6,182 bases of DNA, from contig RFJV01000183.1 of NCBI GenBank assembly GCA_003694775.1, positions 1 through 6,182 of the forward strand. The letters run 5' to 3'. A program made the position numbers and the translations under genes. Below are positions 1 to 6,059 of the stretch, in pieces; position 1 is the first letter of the stretch; the number at the start of each line of letters is the position of its first letter. This stretch comes from Chloroflexota bacterium (GTDB lineage: Bacteria; Chloroflexota; Anaerolineae; 4572-78; J111). Below the pieces are notes generated by a model. That model did no database searches. It had not been told where the DNA came from and saw only the letters and a list, made by a program, of their open reading frames with translations.

Positions 1-2062
1 CGGACATCGCCGGCAGGTCATCCTGGCCGGCCTGCTCCGCCCCACAGACGACCTCAGCCGCCGCGGCCTCAGCGGCCTGATGCTCACCGACATCAGCACT
101 GCCCAGGAACTGCTGGACAAAACCGGCCAGCTCAGCCATATCGACCTCATCCTGCCGCCCGATGCCGATGTGCAGGCCATTCTCGACCGCCTGCCGCCCA
201 ATGCCCGCCTGCAAACCGCGGCCCTGCGCAACGCCACCATCCGCCAGATGACCGCGGCCTTCAACCTGAACCTGTCGGCACTGAGCCTGCTGGCCCTGAT
301 TGTAGGCATGTTTCTGATTTACAACACCATCAGCTTTTCGGTAGTTCAGCGCCGCCCGGTGCTGGCCGTTCTGCGCTGTCTGGGCGTGACCCGCGGCGAA
401 ATCTTTTCTCTGGTTCTGCTGGAGGCCCTGATGCTGGGCGGTCTGGGCGCGGTGATTGGCCTGGGGCTGGGCGTAGCCTTGGGCCGGGGGCTGGTCGGCC
501 TGGTGACCCGCACCATCAACGACCTGTACTTCACCCTGACCGTACAGACGGTGAGTGTTTCCCCGTGGACGCTGTACAAAGGACTGGTGGCCGGACTGGC
601 CGCCAGTCTGCTGGCCGCGGCGGTGCCGGCCTGGGAAGCCTCCACCGTGCCGCCGCACACCGCGCTCAAGCGGTCGGAGCAGGAAGGCCGGCTGGCCCGC
701 CTTCTGCCCCTGCTGTCGCTCACCGGGGCCGGGCTGGTGGCCGGCGGCTGGCTGGTGCTCTACGGGTCGGGCCGGTCGCTGGGACTGAGCTTTACCGGGA
801 TGTTCATGATTTTGTTCGGCGCGGCTATGCTGACCCCCCTGCTGACCCGCGGCCTGATGCGCCTGCTCCTGCCGCTGACCCGCCGCGGGCTGGGCATTGT
901 CGGGCTGATGGCCCCGCGCGATATTGTGCGCGCCCTCAGCCGCACCTCGGTGACGATTGCCGCCCTGATGCTGGCCGTCACCGTCATTATTGGGGTCAGC
1001 ATTATGATTGATTCATTCCGCTACACCGTCACCACCTGGCTGGATGCGGTGCTGGCCGCGGACATTTACGTCAGCCCTGCCGGGCAGGGACAGGGTATCG
1101 ACGGTGAAATTGCCCCGGAATTTATCGACCGGGTCCGGCAGATAGACGGTGTCGCCCGGATTGGGCTTTTGCGGCGGGCCAGCGTTTTTTCCCCGGACAC
1201 GGGGCAGGTAGAACTGCGGGCCACCACCGCCCAACCCAGCGACCTGCGCCGGCCCCTGCTGTGGGCCGAGGGCAGTCCGGACCAGGCCCTGGCGGCCATG
1301 GAAGGTGACGCGGTGATGGTGTCCGAGGTGTTTGCCCGCCGGCACGGTTTGCCGCTGGACCGGCCTTCAACGCTAACCCTGACTGCAGACGATGGCCCGC
1401 GCCCGTTCCGGGTGGTCGGCATTTTCTATGATTACGCCGAGCCGGAACTGGGCTACGTGTTCATCCGGCTGGACACCTACCGCCGGTACTGGGCGGATGA
1501 CGGAGTGTCCAATGTGGCCCTGTACCTGTCGCCGGAACTGGCTCCCCGCGCCGATGCCCTGGCCCGCGAGCTGGAAGACCGCTTTGCCGGACGCTACACG
1601 CTGACCATCAGCTCCAACCGGGGCATCAAGCAGAACGCCCTGGAAGTTTTCGACCGGACCTTTACCATCACCACGGCTCTGCGTTTGCTGGCGGTAGTGG
1701 TGGCGTTTATCGGGGTGCTGAGCACGCTGATGGCGCTCCAGCTGGAGCGCACCCGCGAGCTGGGCACGCTCCGGGCAACCGGGATGAGCCTGGGCCAGCT
1801 GTGGGCCAAAACTCTGCTGGAAACCGGCCTGATTGGCCTGACCGCGGGATTGCTGAGCTGGCCGGTCGGTCTGGCTCTGGCCCTGATTCTGATTTACGTC
1901 ATCAACCTGCGTTCATTCGGCTGGTCGCTCCAGCTTCACCTCAGCCCGACCATCTTTCTGCTGGCGATGGCCATTTCGCTGAGCGCGTCGCTGTTGGCCG
2001 CGGTTTATCCGGTTCTGCGGATGGCCCGGCTGGAGATTGCCGCCGCTCTGCGGGAGGAGTGA
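1..2062 (+). CDS. FtsX/MacB-type ABC transporter permease, 5'-truncated by window edge
   Basis: The reading frame is open from base 2, so the gene starts outside the window; the ATG at 80 is internal. The residues before and just after it (GLMLTDISTAQELLDKTGQLSHIDL across 56-145, in part) resemble the end of a MacB-type periplasmic domain. Counting from the ATG at 80, hydrophobic segments lie near residues 66-88, 108-135, 165-185, 208-228, 235-255, 290-312, 533-553, 578-606 and 622-643. A large soluble domain (about 316-530) sits between the sixth and seventh. The segment after the first helix (VVQRRPVLAVLRCLGVTRGEI) and the one after the seventh (LERTRELGTLRATGMSLGQL) are the paired FtsX signatures, so this is a two-FtsX-domain permease of the COG0577 kind. 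Such proteins use a separate ATPase, not visible here, to move lipids or lipoproteins or to drive periplasmic work rather than classical import. The downstream AttH-like gene suggests an AttF/AttG-type permease. Substrate is unknown. Confidence 0.93.
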   Translation, partial: GHRRQVILAGLLRPTDDLSRRGLSGLMLTDISTAQELLDKTGQLSHIDLILPPDADVQAILDRLPPNARLQTAALRNATIRQMTAAFNLNLSALSLLALIVGMFLIYNTISFSVVQRRPVLAVLRCLGVTRGEIFSLVLLEALMLGGLGAVIGLGLGVALGRGLVGLVTRTINDLYFTLTVQTVSVSPWTLYKGLVAGLAASLLAAAVPAWEASTVPPHTALKRSEQEGRLARLLPLLSLTGAGLVAGGWLVLYGSGRSLGLSFTGMFMILFGAAMLTPLLTRGLMRLLLPLTRRGLGIVGLMAPRDIVRALSRTSVTIAALMLAVTVIIGVSIMIDSFRYTVTTWLDAVLAADIYVSPAGQGQGIDGEIAPEFIDRVRQIDGVARIGLLRRASVFSPDTGQVELRATTAQPSDLRRPLLWAEGSPDQALAAMEGDAVMVSEVFARRHGLPLDRPSTLTLTADDGPRPFRVVGIFYDYAEPELGYVFIRLDTYRRYWADDGVSNVALYLSPELAPRADALARELEDRFAGRYTLTISSNRGIKQNALEVFDRTFTITTALRLLAVVVAFIGVLSTLMALQLERTRELGTLRATGMSLGQLWAKTLLETGLIGLTAGLLSWPVGLALALILIYVINLRSFGWSLQLHLSPTIFLLAMAISLSASLLAAVYPVLRMARLEIAAALREE

Positions 2063-2067
2063 GGGAT

Positions 2068-2104
2068 GGAGATTGGGAGATTGGAGATTGGAGATTGGGA
2101 GATT
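2068..2104 (+). repeat. Tandem heptamer repeat, five units of (G)GGAGATT
   Basis: Between the permease stop and the next gene, five consecutive units read GGAGATT, GGGAGATT, GGAGATT, GGAGATT, GGGAGATT. Each contains a GGAG core. The array ends directly before the real Shine-Dalgarno sequence AAGGAG (2105-2110). Short heptamer arrays of this sort are familiar to me from Chloroflexi and cyanobacterial intergenic regions; that is recollection, not a search. No coding role is visible. Confidence 0.8.
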
Positions 2105-2115
2105 AAGGAGAAACT

Positions 2116-3252
2116 ATGCGGCTGATTATCATTATTGTGGTGCTGGTGATTGCCTCCGGCGTTGCCCTGGCCCGGTGGAGCCGGGTAGAACCGGACATGG
2201 CGTTCAGCGCGCAGGTGGAAGATGTACTTCTGCCCGAAGATGACGCCGGGTTCGCCCGCGCCCGGCAGGTCATCCCTATCCGTTTTCCGCAGGACCTGGG
2301 CCAGCACCCGGAATACAAGCTGGAGTGGTGGTACTACACCGGCAATCTGGTCGACCGGCGCGGCCAGCGGTTCGGGTTCCAGCTTACCTTTTTCCGCCGC
2401 GGACTGGCCCCCGGTCTGCCCGACCGCCCGTCGGCCTGGGCGACCCGCCAGATTTACTTTGCCCACTTCACCATTACCGATGCCGCCGGCGAACAGTTCT
2501 ATTTTCGGGAGCGGTTCAGCCGGGGCAGTCCCGGTCTGGCCGGCGCGCAGGCCGAGCCGTACCGGGTGTGGCTGGACGACTGGCAGGCCGTGTCAGCCGG
2601 GCCGGAGCAGGTCAGGCTGAAGGCCCAAACGGAGGAGGTGGCCCTGGATTTGCGCCTGACCCCCCGCAAGCCGGTGGTTCTGCACGGCGACCAGGGTCTG
2701 AGCAAGAAAGGGGAGGGGGAAGGCAACGCCAGCTACTACTACTCCTTTACCCGCAACGAGGCGGTGGGCACGGTGACCACCCCGCGCGGGCGATTCGACG
2801 TGACCGGGCTGGTCTGGAAAGACCACGAGTGGAGCACGTCTGGTCTGGGCGCGGGCGTGGTCGGCTGGGACTGGTTTTCACTGCAGTTGGATGATGGCCG
2901 CGAGGTGATGTATTTTATCCTGCGCCAGGCCGATAACAGCCCCGCGCCGCTGTCCGGGGGGACGCTGGTGGAAGCAAACGGGACAACCAGGGAGCTGTCG
3001 CCGAAGGAGGTCAGCATCAAAGTGCTGAACCGGTGGACCAGCCCGCATACGGGCGCGGTTTACCCGGCGGAGTGGCAGTTTACCATTCCCGGCGAGGGGA
3101 TAGACCTGCACATCCGTCCCCTGGCAGCAGACCAGGAACTGCGGGTGTCAACCGTGTACTGGGAAGGTGCGGTGCAGGCAGAGGGAACCCGGCAAGGGTA
3201 CGGGTATATTGAGCTGACCGGATACGCGGGGAGTATGGAAGGAAGAATGTAG
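2116..3252 (+). CDS. AttH/CrtC-type lipocalin-like protein (predicted secreted hydrolase, COG5621)
   Basis: A complete 378-residue protein. Residues 3-19 form one hydrophobic segment (IIIIVVLVIASGVALA) that is a signal peptide or membrane anchor; there is no lipobox cysteine, so it is not an obvious lipoprotein. The mature part carries family hallmarks: PIRFPQDLGQHPEYKLEWWYYTG (about 54-76), GFQLTFFR near 87-94, a WKDHEWS motif at 234-240 followed by GWDWFSLQLDDG at 250-261, and a C-terminal GYGYIELTGYA at 361-371. Proteins of this family have two lipocalin-like barrels. CrtC hydrates carotenoids, and AttH is the exported partner of the AttEFGH ABC system. The start is fixed by AAGGAG at 2105-2110, five bases before the ATG. 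It lies 53 nt after the permease gene, probably in one operon. No carotenoid genes are visible, so an AttH-like role is preferred; enzymatic activity is unproven. Confidence 0.88.
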   Translation: MRLIIIIVVLVIASGVALARWSRVEPDMAFSAQVEDVLLPEDDAGFARARQVIPIRFPQDLGQHPEYKLEWWYYTGNLVDRRGQRFGFQLTFFRRGLAPGLPDRPSAWATRQIYFAHFTITDAAGEQFYFRERFSRGSPGLAGAQAEPYRVWLDDWQAVSAGPEQVRLKAQTEEVALDLRLTPRKPVVLHGDQGLSKKGEGEGNASYYYSFTRNEAVGTVTTPRGRFDVTGLVWKDHEWSTSGLGAGVVGWDWFSLQLDDGREVMYFILRQADNSPAPLSGGTLVEANGTTRELSPKEVSIKVLNRWTSPHTGAVYPAEWQFTIPGEGIDLHIRPLAADQELRVSTVYWEGAVQAEGTRQGYGYIELTGYAGSMEGRM

Positions 3253-3293
3253 CATTCTGCAGGGGCGACCGGCCGGTCGCCCCTGCAGAATGC
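3252..3293. repeat. Perfect 42-bp palindrome between convergent genes
   Basis: Bases 3252-3272 are exactly complementary to 3293-3273, centred on GGCC. The inner part contains GGGGCGACC and its complement. The left base is the last base of the lipocalin gene's TAG stop, and the rny stop lies seven bases to the right. As RNA it would fold into a very stable hairpin from either strand, so it may mark the 3' ends of both transcripts. It lacks a U-tract on either side, so it is not a canonical intrinsic terminator. The core resembles GGGGCGACC-type palindromic repeats that I recall as dispersed in Chloroflexi and some other genomes. Confidence 0.9.
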
Positions 3294-3299
3294 CGCCGG

Positions 3300-4829
3300 C
3301 TACTTGGCGTAGTCTACGGCGCGGGTTTCGCGGATGACCGTCACTTTGATTTGCCCCGGATATTCCAGCGATTCTTCTACCTTGCGGGCAATATCCTTGG
3401 ACATCTTGATGGCGGTGTAATCGTCCACCTCTTCGGGCCGGACCATAATCCGGATTTCCCGTCCGGCCTGGATGGCGTAGGCTTCTTCCACCCCCTTGAA
3501 GGAGCGGGCCACGTCTTCCAGGGCTTTGATGCGCTTGATGTAGTTCTCCAGGCTTTCGCGGCGAGCACCGGGCCGGGCGCCGGAAATGGCATCGGCAATT
3601 TCCACGATGACCGCTTCCAGCGATTCCTGCTCCACCTCGTGGTGGTGGGAGGCAATACAGTTGACCACCTCCGGACGAACCCCACACCGCTTGGCAATTT
3701 CTGCGCCGATGATAGCGTGGGGACCCTCCACCTCATGGTCAACTGCCTTGCCGATGTCGTGCAGGAGTGCGCCCTCGCGGCAGATTTCCACGTCTGCGCC
3801 CACCTCGTTGGCGATGATAACGGCCAGCCGGGCCGCCTCGATGGCGTGAGCATGCTGGTTCTGCCCGTAGCTGGTGCGGAATTTGAGCCGGCCCAGCAGT
3901 TTAATCAGGTCGGGATGCAGGCGGTGGACGCCGGCCTCGTAGGCGGCCCGTTCGCCTTCTTCCTGGATAACCTGGTTCACTTCCTCCTGGGCTTTGGCGA
4001 CCAGCTTTTCAATCCGGGCCGGGTGGATGCGCCCGTCGCTGATGAGGCGGGTCATTGCCAGCCGGGCCACTTCGCGGCGGACGGGGTCGAAACCGCTGAG
4101 GATGATGGCTTCCGGCGTGTCGTCCACAATGACATCCACGCCGGTGGCATTTTCAAAGGCCCGGATGTTGCGCCCCTGACGCCCGATGATGCGGCCTTTC
4201 ATGTCGTCGCTGGGCAGGGGCACGGCTGAAACCACCGTTTCGGAGACCTGGTCTGTGGCGACCCGCTGGATAGCCATCGTGACGATTTCACGGGCCTTCC
4301 GGTCGGCGATGGCCTTGGTGTCGGCTTCGACCTGGCGGATGACGCGGGCCATATCCTGCCGGGCCTCAGCTTCGACCATACGCAGAAGTTCCTCTTTGGC
4401 CTCCTCGCGGGTCAGCGTAGAGACGCGTTCCAGCTCAGCCAGCATTTTTTCGTTCAGGTTGTTCAGTTCGTTGGCCCGCCGGTCGAGCTGGCTTTGCCGC
4501 TTGTTCAAGGCACGTTCTTTCCGTTCCAGGTTTTCCAACCGCTGTTCCAGGTTGTCCTGGCGCTTGTGCAGACGTTCCTCCTGCCGTTCCAGCTCCTGGC
4601 GTTTGCGGTTCAGTTCCTTTTCTACCTCATTCCGCAACTGCAGAGCGGCTTCCTTGGCCTGCACTTCGATTTCTCGCCCGCGAGCCTCAGCCTGAGCCAG
4701 GATGTCGCGAGCCTGCTCCTCCGCGGACTTTACCTTTTTGGTGGCAATATTCTGGTAGTAAAAGTAACCAACAGCAAAACCAACGGCAATACTTAAGAGT
4801 GCAACGATTATCAACACTACTGGTTCCAT
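3300..4829 (-). CDS. rny: Ribonuclease Y (membrane-anchored KH/HD endoribonuclease)
   Basis: A 509-residue protein with the full RNase Y layout, close to the roughly 520 residues of the Bacillus enzyme. Residues 4-25 form an N-terminal membrane anchor. Residues 30-190 are a charged Glu/Arg/Gln-rich coiled coil. A KH RNA-binding domain (about 195-265) carries the GRQG loop at 216-219 inside [15 protein letters not shown]. The HD metal-dependent phosphohydrolase domain (about 324-425) shows H328, the H357-D358 pair in LLHDIGK, H371, the SHHHE cluster at 394-398 and D413 in [13 protein letters not shown] family-typical C-terminal region runs to AVDYAK. The enzyme starts mRNA decay by endonucleolytic cuts at the inner membrane. 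The start is supported by AAAAGGA (4844-4838), eight bases before the ATG. It lies 69 nt after recX and probably shares its transcript. All expected catalytic residues are present. Confidence 0.97.
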   Translation of the reverse strand: MEPVVLIIVALLSIAVGFAVGYFYYQNIATKKVKSAEEQARDILAQAEARGREIEVQAKEAALQLRNEVEKELNRKRQELERQEERLHKRQDNLEQRLENLERKERALNKRQSQLDRRANELNNLNEKMLAELERVSTLTREEAKEELLRMVEAEARQDMARVIRQVEADTKAIADRKAREIVTMAIQRVATDQVSETVVSAVPLPSDDMKGRIIGRQGRNIRAFENATGVDVIVDDTPEAIILSGFDPVRREVARLAMTRLISDGRIHPARIEKLVAKAQEEVNQVIQEEGERAAYEAGVHRLHPDLIKLLGRLKFRTSYGQNQHAHAIEAARLAVIIANEVGADVEICREGALLHDIGKAVDHEVEGPHAIIGAEIAKRCGVRPEVVNCIASHHHEVEQESLEAVIVEIADAISGARPGARRESLENYIKRIKALEDVARSFKGVEEAYAIQAGREIRIMVRPEEVDDYTAIKMSKDIARKVEESLEYPGQIKVTVIRETRAVDYAK

Positions 4830-4898
4830 GGCAACATTCCTTTTCTCGGTCAGATTTGGGGTGACTCACCGGGATGAGATGTCTGGCACTGGTCTGGT

Positions 4899-5531
4899 TC
4901 AATCATCCTGGTTAGACAGCACTGCCCGGACTTTTTCATAGGTCAACCGGGCAATCTCATAATCAAATCCACGTCTGGCTAAAAACCCCCACACTTTCTG
5001 CTTCAACCGGTCATCATCCAGATTTTTCCATCTTGACAACCTGGATTCGACCGCGGCCCAGGCCAGATTTTCTTCATCCAGGCCGGCCAGGGCAGATTCA
5101 ATCAGTTCGTTAGCAATCCCTTTTTGCTTCAATTCATACTGAAGGGCGCGCTTTCCTTTTGGTTTCAACCGCCCTCTGGAATCAACCCAGGCGCCGGCAA
5201 AGTCGGCATCGTTCAGGTAGCCTTCCCGCTGTAATCGGGCCAGGGTTGCCGCCACCACTGCCGGGGGGTAATCCTTGCCGGTCAGGTACTGCTCCATCTC
5301 GGCCTGGCTTCTGGCCCGGATTCCCAGATAGCGGAGCGCCTGGTGATAGGCTTTCTGGTAAAGGTCCGCTTGCTGGAGTCGGTCAATCTCTTCATCGCTG
5401 AGATACTGCCCCGGCGACAAAACTGCAGCCGCCGACTCCATCAGCGAAAAGGCATACTCGCCCTCGATGAATACACTCACCCTGTCTTTGCGTTTGACCT
5501 GCCGTTTCAGGGCCGTAATTTTTCCGGCCAT
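4899..5531 (-). CDS. recX: Regulatory protein RecX
   Basis: A 210-residue RecX-family protein. After a short N-terminal beta region (IEGEYAFSL, about 22-30) it shows three-helix RecX repeats: AYHQALRYLGIRARSQAEMEQYL at about 61-83, the conserved GYLNDADFAGAWVDSR at 104-119, KGKRALQYELKQKGI at 125-139, and KQKVWGFLARRGFDYEIARL at 177-196. RecX binds RecA filaments and usually restrains recombinase activity; it acts in the cytoplasm. The start is the ATG at 5531, with GGAG at 5542-5539 seven bases upstream. That Shine-Dalgarno sequence directly follows the U-tract of an intrinsic terminator, so expression should depend on readthrough from recA or on a promoter inside the spacer. The position downstream of recA and upstream of rny supports the assignment. 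Confidence 0.96.
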   Translation of the reverse strand: MAGKITALKRQVKRKDRVSVFIEGEYAFSLMESAAAVLSPGQYLSDEEIDRLQQADLYQKAYHQALRYLGIRARSQAEMEQYLTGKDYPPAVVAATLARLQREGYLNDADFAGAWVDSRGRLKPKGKRALQYELKQKGIANELIESALAGLDEENLAWAAVESRLSRWKNLDDDRLKQKVWGFLARRGFDYEIARLTYEKVRAVLSNQDD

Positions 5532-5542
5532 GAGCTATCTCC

Positions 5543-5580
5543 AAAAAAGAAAAGCTGCGCGCTCATACGCCACAGCTTTT
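5543..5580 (-). terminator. Intrinsic terminator directly upstream of the recX ribosome binding site
   Basis: On the minus strand the arm AAAAGCTG (5580-5573) pairs with CAGCTTTT (5557-5550) as eight perfect base pairs around a 15-nt loop. The tract TTTTCTTTTTT then runs from 5553 to 5543, counting the last bases of the stem. The next bases are the recX Shine-Dalgarno GGAG. On the plus strand the hairpin is followed only by GTCTT, so termination is directional toward recX. E. coli recA and recX are also separated by an intrinsic terminator that limits recX expression by partial readthrough, so the role is plausible. The 5' arm is shared with a long-range helix. Confidence 0.75.
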
Positions 5581-5590
5581 GTCTTCCTGG
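5569..5590 (-). repeat. 3' strand of the long-range inverted repeat, overlapping the terminator 5' arm
   Basis: The partner of 5943-5964. Bases 5573-5580 inside it are also the 5' arm of the terminator, so they have two mutually exclusive partners: 5953-5960 upstream and 5550-5557 downstream. Seen as DNA, the pair could also be terminal inverted repeats of a 396-bp element, but I see no target-site duplication at the ends. Confidence 0.75.
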
Positions 5591-5638
5591 ATACCGTCGT
5601 TTTTGGTTGCTTCAACAGGCAAGGCGGGCAGGGCAGGA

Positions 5639-5686
5639 AACCCGGCAATTGCCTGCTTTATGGCCGGGTTGCAAAATAAAGCAGGC
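5639..5686 (-). other. Two interleaved helices: pseudoknot or alternative hairpins
   Basis: On the minus strand GCCTGCTTTAT (5686-5676) pairs perfectly with ATAAAGCAGGC (5661-5651), 11 pairs with a 14-nt loop. Within that loop AACCCGGC (5670-5663) pairs perfectly with GCCGGGTT (5646-5639), which lies just downstream. The order of the strands is interleaved, as in an H-type pseudoknot. The linkers are 5, 1 and 4 nt; the last is tight for spanning an 11-bp stem, so mutually exclusive hairpins are also possible. Confidence 0.55.
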
Positions 5687-5695
5687 CCCTTCCCG

Positions 5696-5709
5696 GCCCG
5701 TTTCCGGGC
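5696..5709 (-). other. Short hairpin with a GAAA (GNRA) tetraloop
   Basis: On the minus strand the bases read GCCCG, GAAA, CGGGC: five perfect pairs capped by a GNRA tetraloop, a motif common in folded RNAs. On the plus strand the loop is TTTC, which has no such significance. It lies between the hairpins at 5711-5750 and 5639-5686. Confidence 0.5.
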
Positions 5710-5710
5710 A

Positions 5711-5750
5711 AACCTATCGATATATTGAATGCCGTACCGGTCGATAAGTT
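5711..5750 (-). other. Ten-position hairpin with a strand-diagnostic G-U pair
   Basis: On the minus strand AACTTATCGA (5750-5741) pairs with TCGATAGGTT (5720-5711) at all ten positions, one of them U-G, around a 20-nt loop. On the plus strand that position is a C-A mismatch. This favours an RNA helix made from the minus strand. Confidence 0.55.
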
Positions 5751-5942
5751 GGCAATCAAAGCCCGCGAATCGGGGGTTACTGAACGGTAACCAATTCCAC
5801 AGGCTGAATGCTCCAGATTTCTCTGCTTAAGCCAGTCAGCATAGGCAGAGATTTTTCCGGTAATCGGTACCGGCAGAAGCCGGTCAATGCTCATCTATCA
5901 ACCCAGATTAGCTCTGAGTATCGACAGGGCGAGTTGAAAAAA

Positions 5943-5964
5943 CCAGAACAACAAAAGCTGTGAC
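5943..5964 (-). repeat. 5' strand of the long-range inverted repeat (pairs with 5569-5590)
   Basis: The sequence contains ACAAAAGCTGTG (5951-5962), the exact reverse complement of CACAGCTTTTGT at 5571-5582. The similarity extends to 22 positions with 18 identities. Being transcribed first from the recA side, it could capture the 5' arm of the recX-proximal terminator. Confidence 0.75.
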
Positions 5965-6059
5965 AGGTGCGGTCTACGCGGGTGCGGAAACCAACAACAC
6001 CTGGCATTTAGATAGATTTGAACTGTCCCACATCAGAAAACGGTTTCTCTTTAAGCAGG
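5965..6059 (-). other. Recognisable-gene-free segment just downstream of recA
   Basis: This 95-nt stretch carries no recognisable gene; all three minus frames are soon closed. CAGGTG (6003-5998 on the minus strand) can pair with CACCTG (5969-5964), six pairs directly abutting the long-range helix. A second hairpin, AGCAGGC with GCCTGCT (6073-6054), straddles the recA stop but has no U-tract after it, so no clear terminator separates recA from the spacer. No promoter could be supported here. Confidence 0.4.

Larger units (their letters stand above)
5550..5964 (-). ncRNA. Putative structured leader/attenuator RNA in the recA-recX spacer
   Basis: In the recA-to-recX direction, 5964-5943 can pair with 5590-5569 over 22 positions: 18 Watson-Crick pairs, three G-U and one G-A mismatch, including 12 uninterrupted pairs (5962-5951 with 5582-5571). 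Just inside, TTCAAC (5938-5933) can pair with GTTGAA (5616-5611). The enclosed region has local hairpins at 5873-5869/5884-5880, 5851-5845/5826-5820, 5792-5787/5780-5775, 5750-5741/5720-5711, 5709-5705/5700-5696 and 5686-5676/5661-5651. The closing helix uses the same bases as the 5' arm of the terminator at 5543-5580, so the two exclude each other. I found no hallmark of RNase P RNA, tmRNA, SRP RNA, the cobalamin riboswitch or a group II intron domain V. Identity is unknown; conservation has not been tested. Confidence 0.42.

Noticed and set aside
3351..4229. A long plus-strand open frame (292 codons) opposite rny
   Set aside because: It is the antisense shadow of a fully recognisable RNase Y gene in GC-rich DNA and shows no family features.
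4860..4870. The 11-base odd palindrome GGTGACTCACC between recX and rny
   Set aside because: It is short, with only a one-base centre and no U-tract; there is no support for an operator or terminator.
5687..5709. Possible G-quadruplex on the minus strand (runs GG, GGG, GGG, GGGG)
   Set aside because: One run has only two G and the same bases form the GAAA-capped hairpin, which is the simpler explanation.
5658..5894. A 78-codon minus-strand open frame (MSIDRLLPVPITGKISAYAD...) inside the recA-recX spacer
   Set aside because: It has no good Shine-Dalgarno sequence, two stop codons directly before its ATG, no family I recognise, and it overlaps the hairpins at 5676-5686, 5696-5709, 5711-5750 and 5775-5792. 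It could still be a small or decayed gene; a homology search with conserved codon-pattern analysis would decide.
5895..5942. A possible promoter for recX in the spacer (GATACT-like -10 near 5920)
   Set aside because: No acceptable -35 element lies at 16-18 bases from it, so it cannot be supported.
5550..5964. Known large RNAs (RNase P RNA, tmRNA, SRP RNA) as the identity of the spacer
   Set aside because: I looked for their conserved sequence signatures (for example the RNase P GAGGAAAGTCC core and a tmRNA T-arm with a CCA end) and found none.
6004..6024. A tRNA T-arm-like stretch (TTCAAAT flanked by short arms) on the minus strand downstream of recA
   Set aside because: The five-pair stem has a C-A mismatch on that strand and no acceptor, D or anticodon arms surround it.
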